The position numbers and the translations under genes are program-made. A DNA stretch of 28,516 bases, taken from the NCBI GenBank assembly GCA_910584365.1, contig CAJUAF010000016.1:31964-60479 (forward strand). The letters are read 5' to 3'. The stretch is from an uncultured Muribaculaceae bacterium (GTDB lineage: Bacteria > Bacteroidota > Bacteroidia > Bacteroidales > Muribaculaceae). The notes beneath the pieces are model-generated. The model ran no database searches. It saw only the letters and a list, made by a program, of their open reading frames with translations, and was not told the origin of the DNA. Below, piece by piece: positions 24,835-28,516 of the stretch. The first letter of the stretch is position 1, and every line of letters begins with the position of its first letter.

Positions 24835-26163
24835 TCAAGTGTACTTTACCTGTCCCTGCGCTCCGGATTTGGCCCGGGAAGATTTGCGGGGTGCGTCGTC
24901 GACGGCGTTGAGGGTTACCGGGCGGAGGACCGTAAGCTGCAGGAGGACCGCCAGAACCAGGGCGGCAGCCATCATGGCGAATCCGAGTCCCATCTTTCCT
25001 TCGGCGGCAAGCGAGCCGAGGAAGTCAGTGGCGAACGCGCCGATAAAGAGTCCGCACATATTCATCAGTCCGTATGCGGTGCCTCGGTTGCGGGCGCTGA
25101 CAAACTGGCAGAGGATAGGCATATTGTTGGCGTCGAACAGTCCGTAGCCCAGTCCGAAGAGGACTCCGGCGCCGACAGCGGCCACCAGCGACGACCCGAA
25201 GCCCATCATGACAAGCGCTGGAATCATCAGCGACAGTCCGATCGCCGAGGTGTAGATGCGTCCTTTCAGGTTGCGCTGCGACCAGCGGTCGGCCATGGGA
25301 CCACCCACCATGACTCCTATAAAGGAGCTGACGGCGATGGTGATGGTGGCGATGGGGCCGGCGGCCACCATCGAGATCCCCAGCGAGGAGGCGAACAGCT
25401 CGGGGAGCCAGTTCTTTGTGGACCAGCCGGGGATGGAGCAGGAGGCGAAGAAGAAGAGGATTGTCCAGAAGGCAATGTTCCCCAGCAGCATCCCCAGCGA
25501 GGAGCGGATGCCGCGCAGACCCTGGGCGATTGTCTTTCCCAGAGGAAGTTTTTCCTCAATGAGATTGGCGGCGGGTTCGGAGGTACGTTTCTCATAGAGG
25601 AACAGCACAAGGACGACGGCGTAGACGATACCCACGATTCCGAACCAATGGAAGGTCTGCTGCCAGGAGAGTTGTTCGGCCACGAAAGCGCCGAACCCTC
25701 CGACGGCCTGACCCATATAGAGGCCGGTCATGTGGATGCCGATTGCAAGCGAGAGCTGTTTGCCGGTGAAATAGTCGGCGATAAGGGAGAGGGCCGCGGG
25801 GATGTAGAGGGCCTCCGAGATGCCCATGACGGCGCGGAGCCAGTAGACCTGCTCGAAGGTTGTGGCGTAACCCAGCAGAAGGGTTACTGTGGACCATACG
25901 AGCAATGACACCACAATCAGCCATTTACGGTTGACGCGGTCGGCGACGATACCCGATACGGGGGAACAGAAACCGTAAATCCACATGAAGGCGGCCATGA
26001 CTTTGCCGAACATTATGGTGGATTCAAGGTCGGTGATGTCTGCGGCCATGGAGGCGCGCATTGTCGAGAGCATCTGGCGGTCCATGTAGTTGAGGAGCGC
26101 CACAAACCACAGCAGCCCGACGACAAGCCAGGGGTACCAGGGTTTCAAACGAAGAGATTTCAT
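24835..26163 (-). CDS. nanT: MFS transporter, sialic acid (NanT-type)
   Basis: The 442-residue integral membrane protein has about twelve predicted spans. Its opening has a typical anion/sugar acid MFS pattern with NYMDRQ (about 25-30), and the loop 2-3 signature appears as GIVADRVNRKW (about 71-81). A central cytoplasmic loop (about 200-220) separates the two halves. It belongs to the group used by Bacteroides in the NanLET sialic acid pathway, moving Neu5Ac across the inner membrane with protons. Substrate assignment rests on the operon (lyase and epimerase follow, YhcH precedes). The gap to yhcH is 88 bp. Confidence 0.9.
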   Translation of the reverse strand: MKSLRLKPWYPWLVVGLLWFVALLNYMDRQMLSTMRASMAADITDLESTIMFGKVMAAFMWIYGFCSPVSGIVADRVNRKWLIVVSLLVWSTVTLLLGYATTFEQVYWLRAVMGISEALYIPAALSLIADYFTGKQLSLAIGIHMTGLYMGQAVGGFGAFVAEQLSWQQTFHWFGIVGIVYAVVLVLFLYEKRTSEPAANLIEEKLPLGKTIAQGLRGIRSSLGMLLGNIAFWTILFFFASCSIPGWSTKNWLPELFASSLGISMVAAGPIATITIAVSSFIGVMVGGPMADRWSQRNLKGRIYTSAIGLSLMIPALVMMGFGSSLVAAVGAGVLFGLGYGLFDANNMPILCQFVSARNRGTAYGLMNMCGLFIGAFATDFLGSLAAEGKMGLGFAMMAAALVLAVLLQLTVLRPVTLNAVDDAPRKSSRAKSGAQGQVKYT

Positions 26164-26251
26164 GCTATTATGTTAAGGTTAAGAAGTTCGGTCGGTGTTC
26201 AATAAATCCGGAGAGGAGAAGGGGAGGGGGAGGAGAGGAGGGTGTCGGATG

Positions 26252-26698
26252 TCAGAGGAGAATTTTGCCGATTATTTTCCGGATCCGTCCTTCGCCGATT
26301 GCGGGAGCGTGGGGGTCTTCTGGGAAGACGATCGCGAACTGCCCTTTGCGCAGGGGGAAGTAGAAGTCGGCTTCATCGGTGGAAAGTGCGCAGTCTCCTT
26401 TTGGGGAATAAGGCTGGGAGTAGGTCCTGACCTCTTCGAGAGGTTTCCATCCTATCTCCTCGCCGTCTTCGAGGGCGATATGCACGTCTATATATTTGCG
26501 GTGCATTTCCAGGGGCTGGCGTTCGCGGCTTACGCTGCCGTTGTCCACGTTAACGGCGTAGATATTGTCGCCGTCAATCTCGATTCGCCCCAGAGGGAGA
26601 GCGTCGAAGTCATTGGCGGCCACGAAATCGAACAGGGTTTTCAACCCCGGGTGTAGAGGAAAGCAGCGTTCTGCATCCTTTAATGTTCCTATAAACAT
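26252..26698 (-). CDS. yhcH: YhcH/YjgK/YiaL (NanQ-type) sugar anomerase-like protein
   Basis: The 148 residues match the YhcH/YjgK/YiaL family, a small cupin-like fold with a metal site. Likely metal ligands are Glu64 and His66 (PLEMHRKYIDVH), His73 and His130 (EDPHAP). The E. coli member YhcH was renamed NanQ for a role in anomerising N-acetylneuraminate, which speeds supply of the open or alpha form to the lyase. It is the first gene of the operon, 24 nt or so after the predicted transcription start. Confidence 0.9.
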   Translation of the reverse strand: MFIGTLKDAERCFPLHPGLKTLFDFVAANDFDALPLGRIEIDGDNIYAVNVDNGSVSRERQPLEMHRKYIDVHIALEDGEEIGWKPLEEVRTYSQPYSPKGDCALSTDEADFYFPLRKGQFAIVFPEDPHAPAIGEGRIRKIIGKILL

Positions 26699-26728
26699 AT
26701 TTTAAGGTCATTATTGGTTTATCCGCTG

Positions 26729-26760
26729 CAAAGTAAAGAATAAATTTTCATACTGCCAAA
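26729..26760 (-). promoter_or_regulatory. Promoter of the sialic acid utilisation operon
   Basis: On the minus strand TTACTTTG (26729-26736) is one base from TAnnTTTG and TTTG (26757-26760) lies 20 bp upstream. Predicted transcription start is about 24 nt before the yhcH ATG. Confidence 0.65.
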
Positions 26761-27063
26761 TATTTACTAAAATATTTTATAAAGTTTTTCAGACTTTGTG
26801 TTTAAATAGAGGTTATATTGGAGATGGAAATGTCTGAGCGTGTTATCTTATGTTAATTTATTGACGCGATTTAACGTTCGCCGGAAAACGGGAGCCTCCT
26901 TAAAATTCCTTTAATAAAGATTCTGCTCATAAAATTTTAGTTTCAGGGAGATTTTAGCTATAAATTAATCTGGTGGGAAATTCTGAATCAAAGTTGAGTG
27001 TTAAATTATATTTAATCCTATAAAATATACTCTGTTTTAAGGGTAGTTTATAAATTTATTTAT

Positions 27064-27071
27064 TAACTTTG
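27064..27071 (+). promoter_or_regulatory. -7 box of the ROK regulator promoter
   Basis: TAACTTTG matches TAnnTTTG perfectly and lies 25 bp before the ATG at 27097. No good TTTG is found about 20 bp upstream, so the -33 element is weak, which would fit a regulated or low-level promoter. Confidence 0.55.
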
Positions 27072-27096
27072 CGGTGAAACCAACACCTGTGACGCT

Positions 27097-28320
27097 ATGC
27101 TGACCGCTTTCCTTGCCGAGCTTGAAAAAGGGGGCCGCAACGCCCAGCTCAAAAAGAAGATTATTACATATTATATTAATAATGTGACTTCGCCGATTCC
27201 CGACCTTGCGCGGGAACTGGACCTGAGTGTGCCGACCGTGACCAAACTCATCAACGAGATGGAAAGCGCCGGAATAATCACCGAGCAGGGGAAAATCGGT
27301 AACCGCGGCGGCCGGCGCCCCTGCATCTATGGCCTGAATCCCGCCTCAGGGTATTTTCTTGGGGTAGATGTCCACCGCGATCATATCAATATGGGGCTGA
27401 TGAACTTCAGCGGGGAGATCATCGAGGAGGACCGCGACGTGGCCGTCCCCCCTACCGACGAAAATCCCCGCAAGACGCTCGACGCCATAGCAGATAGAGC
27501 GAAGGAGTTCCTTGGCGAGTGTTCGATTGATACGTCGCTGGTGCTGAACGCCTGTATGTCGATTTCCGGGCGCGTCAATCCCCGCACGGGCTACAGTTAT
27601 TCTACGTTCAGTTTCGCCGAGATTCCTCTGTCCGAAATCCTGTCGGGGCGAATCGGAGTGCCGGTCGTTATCGATAACGATACGCGCTGTATGACCTACG
27701 GGGAATATCTCCGCGGGTGCCCCCAGGGGGAGAAGAATATCCTCTTCATCAATATAAGCTGGGGCCTCGGGATGGGGATTATCATGAACGGCATCATTTA
27801 CGAAGGTCAGTCCGGCTATGCCGGAGAGCTGGGCCACGTGGCCGCGTTCGACAATGAGATAATGTGTCACTGCGGGAAGAAAGGGTGTCTGGAAACCGAG
27901 GTATCGGGTATGGCCCTCCAGCGCCGGGTGGTGGAAAGCCTCCGGGAAGGGAAGAATTCGATTCTCGCCGAACAGTTCGAGAAGGAAGGAGAATCGGCCA
28001 TCACTCTCCGGGCGATTATCGACGCCGTGGCCCAGGAGGATCTGCTCTGCATCGACCTTCTGGAAAATATCGGTTCGCAGCTCGGAAAGTGGATAGCGGG
28101 CATGATGAATATTTTCAATCCTCAGCTGGTGATTATCGGGGGAACCCTTTCGCAGACGCATGACTACCTGCTCCAGCCGGTGAAACTGGCTGTGAACAAA
28201 TATACGCTCCGGCTTGTCAGCCAGGGCTCCAAAATCCAATGCTCCAAACTCGGGGAGAAGGCGGGCGTAATCGGCGCCTGTCTGATCGCCCGCAACCGGA
28301 TGCTGGCCGAGACAGACTGA
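27097..28320 (+). CDS. ROK-family transcriptional regulator (NagC-like), likely controlling the sialic acid operon
   Basis: The 407 residues combine an N-terminal winged helix-turn-helix (about 17-66, IPDLARELDLSVPTVTKLINEMESAG) with a C-terminal ROK sugar-binding/kinase domain. The ROK signature has Glu244 and His247 (GELGHVAAF) and the zinc cysteines Cys257, Cys259 and Cys264 (CHCGKKGCLE). The sugar-phosphorylation segment reads DNDTRCMTYGEY with Asn194-Asp195 kept, whereas the phosphate-binding loop is SWGLGMGII instead of the more usual GTG-type. It could sense GlcNAc, ManNAc or a phosphorylated form and repress the divergent operon. Residual kinase activity cannot be excluded. A secreted protein gene begins 14 bp downstream. 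Confidence 0.92.
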   Translation: MLTAFLAELEKGGRNAQLKKKIITYYINNVTSPIPDLARELDLSVPTVTKLINEMESAGIITEQGKIGNRGGRRPCIYGLNPASGYFLGVDVHRDHINMGLMNFSGEIIEEDRDVAVPPTDENPRKTLDAIADRAKEFLGECSIDTSLVLNACMSISGRVNPRTGYSYSTFSFAEIPLSEILSGRIGVPVVIDNDTRCMTYGEYLRGCPQGEKNILFINISWGLGMGIIMNGIIYEGQSGYAGELGHVAAFDNEIMCHCGKKGCLETEVSGMALQRRVVESLREGKNSILAEQFEKEGESAITLRAIIDAVAQEDLLCIDLLENIGSQLGKWIAGMMNIFNPQLVIIGGTLSQTHDYLLQPVKLAVNKYTLRLVSQGSKIQCSKLGEKAGVIGACLIARNRMLAETD

Positions 28321-28334
28321 TCTCTAATTCTTAT

Positions 28335-28516
28335 ATGAATCGTTTACTGTTGTTTTTGATTGTCGCGCTGCCGGTTACGGGCATCGCGGCCTCTGAACCG
28401 TCGTTCCATCTGCTGGCGGCGTTCAATGACTGGAAGACCGACGGGGCTGCGTCCGTCGTCTGGCACCGGCCTGTCTGTCATCCTCTGAATCCGGTACTGA
28501 CGGCTGACCGTCCCTG
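28335..28516 (+). CDS. Secreted protein, N-terminal part only; possible third propeller-family enzyme
   Basis: The ATG at 28335 opens a frame that runs off the right edge after 60 codons. The first 20 residues or so (MNRLLLFLIVALPVTGIAA) are a Sec signal peptide. The mature part contains WHRPVCHPLNPVLTADRP, which resembles HTPEFYAGNPVLEPTESW of propeller paralogue 2 and similar NPVL-type stretches in GH43/GH32-like propellers. It follows the ROK gene by 14 bp and is probably cotranscribed with it. Too little is visible for a firm family call. Confidence 0.6.
   Translation, partial: MNRLLLFLIVALPVTGIAASEPSFHLLAAFNDWKTDGAASVVWHRPVCHPLNPVLTADRP

Larger units (their letters stand above)
26699..27096. 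promoter_or_regulatory. AT-rich divergent control region of the sialic acid locus
   Basis: This 398-bp region separates the operon (minus) from the ROK regulator (plus). Both outer ends hold promoters: 26729-26760 for the operon and 27064-27071 for the regulator. In between no gene was found. Notable are the repeated AAATATTT at 26758-26765 and 26770-26777, the second inside a palindromic AAAATATTTT, touching the operon -33 box, and two copies of ATTTTAG around 26935-26960. These are candidate operators for the adjacent ROK protein. Confidence 0.55.

Overview
The window looks like a chromosomal piece from a gut Bacteroidales genome, most likely Muribaculaceae-like. The evidence is a SusC/SusD pair, promoters of the Bacteroidetes type (TTTG about 20 bp before TAnnTTTG) with no clear Shine-Dalgarno sequences, a NanL-NanE-NanT sialic acid pathway of the Bacteroides kind, an RluB with an Asn/Gly/Arg-rich N-terminal extension, and GC-rich coding DNA next to AT-rich promoters. 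The family assignment is inference; no rRNA or tRNA gene was seen.

Left part (1-5494, minus strand): one promoter at about 5643-5674 appears to drive rluB (RNA pseudouridine synthase), asnS (asparaginyl-tRNA synthetase) and a large GT-C-like membrane glycosyltransferase. The left edge shows a tandem duplication: positions 1-240 repeat 2424-2662 and carry the first codons of a second glycosyltransferase copy plus a dead fragment of the asnS 3' end.

Middle (5495-10509): a divergent promoter region leads rightward into a secreted FN3-type protein. A convergent pair on the minus strand then follows: a DUF1846 protein with its own near-leaderless promoter, and a helical protein of unknown function.

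Right part (10510-28516): a sialic acid / N-acetylglucosamine utilisation locus. From a divergent promoter region at 26699-27096, a long minus-strand operon encodes, in order, a YhcH/NanQ-type anomerase, an MFS sialic acid transporter (NanT), N-acetylneuraminate lyase, an N-acylglucosamine 2-epimerase (NanE), SusC, SusD, two tandem paralogous secreted beta-propeller proteins with Asp-box-like motifs, and a PKD-PKD-PQQ propeller lipoprotein. A terminator hairpin follows. Beyond it lie a creatininase-family amidohydrolase and nagA, which overlap. A ROK-family HTH regulator is divergently transcribed, followed by the start of another secreted protein that may belong to the same propeller family.

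Proposed working model: surface lipoproteins and the two propeller enzymes release or bind sialoglycans; SusCD imports the product across the outer membrane; NanT moves it into the cytoplasm; NanQ, NanL and NanE convert Neu5Ac to ManNAc and then GlcNAc; after phosphorylation NagA makes GlcN-6-P. No recognisable GH33 sialidase is in the window, so the unnamed propeller pair is the best candidate for the sialoglycan-cleaving step and the most interesting item here.
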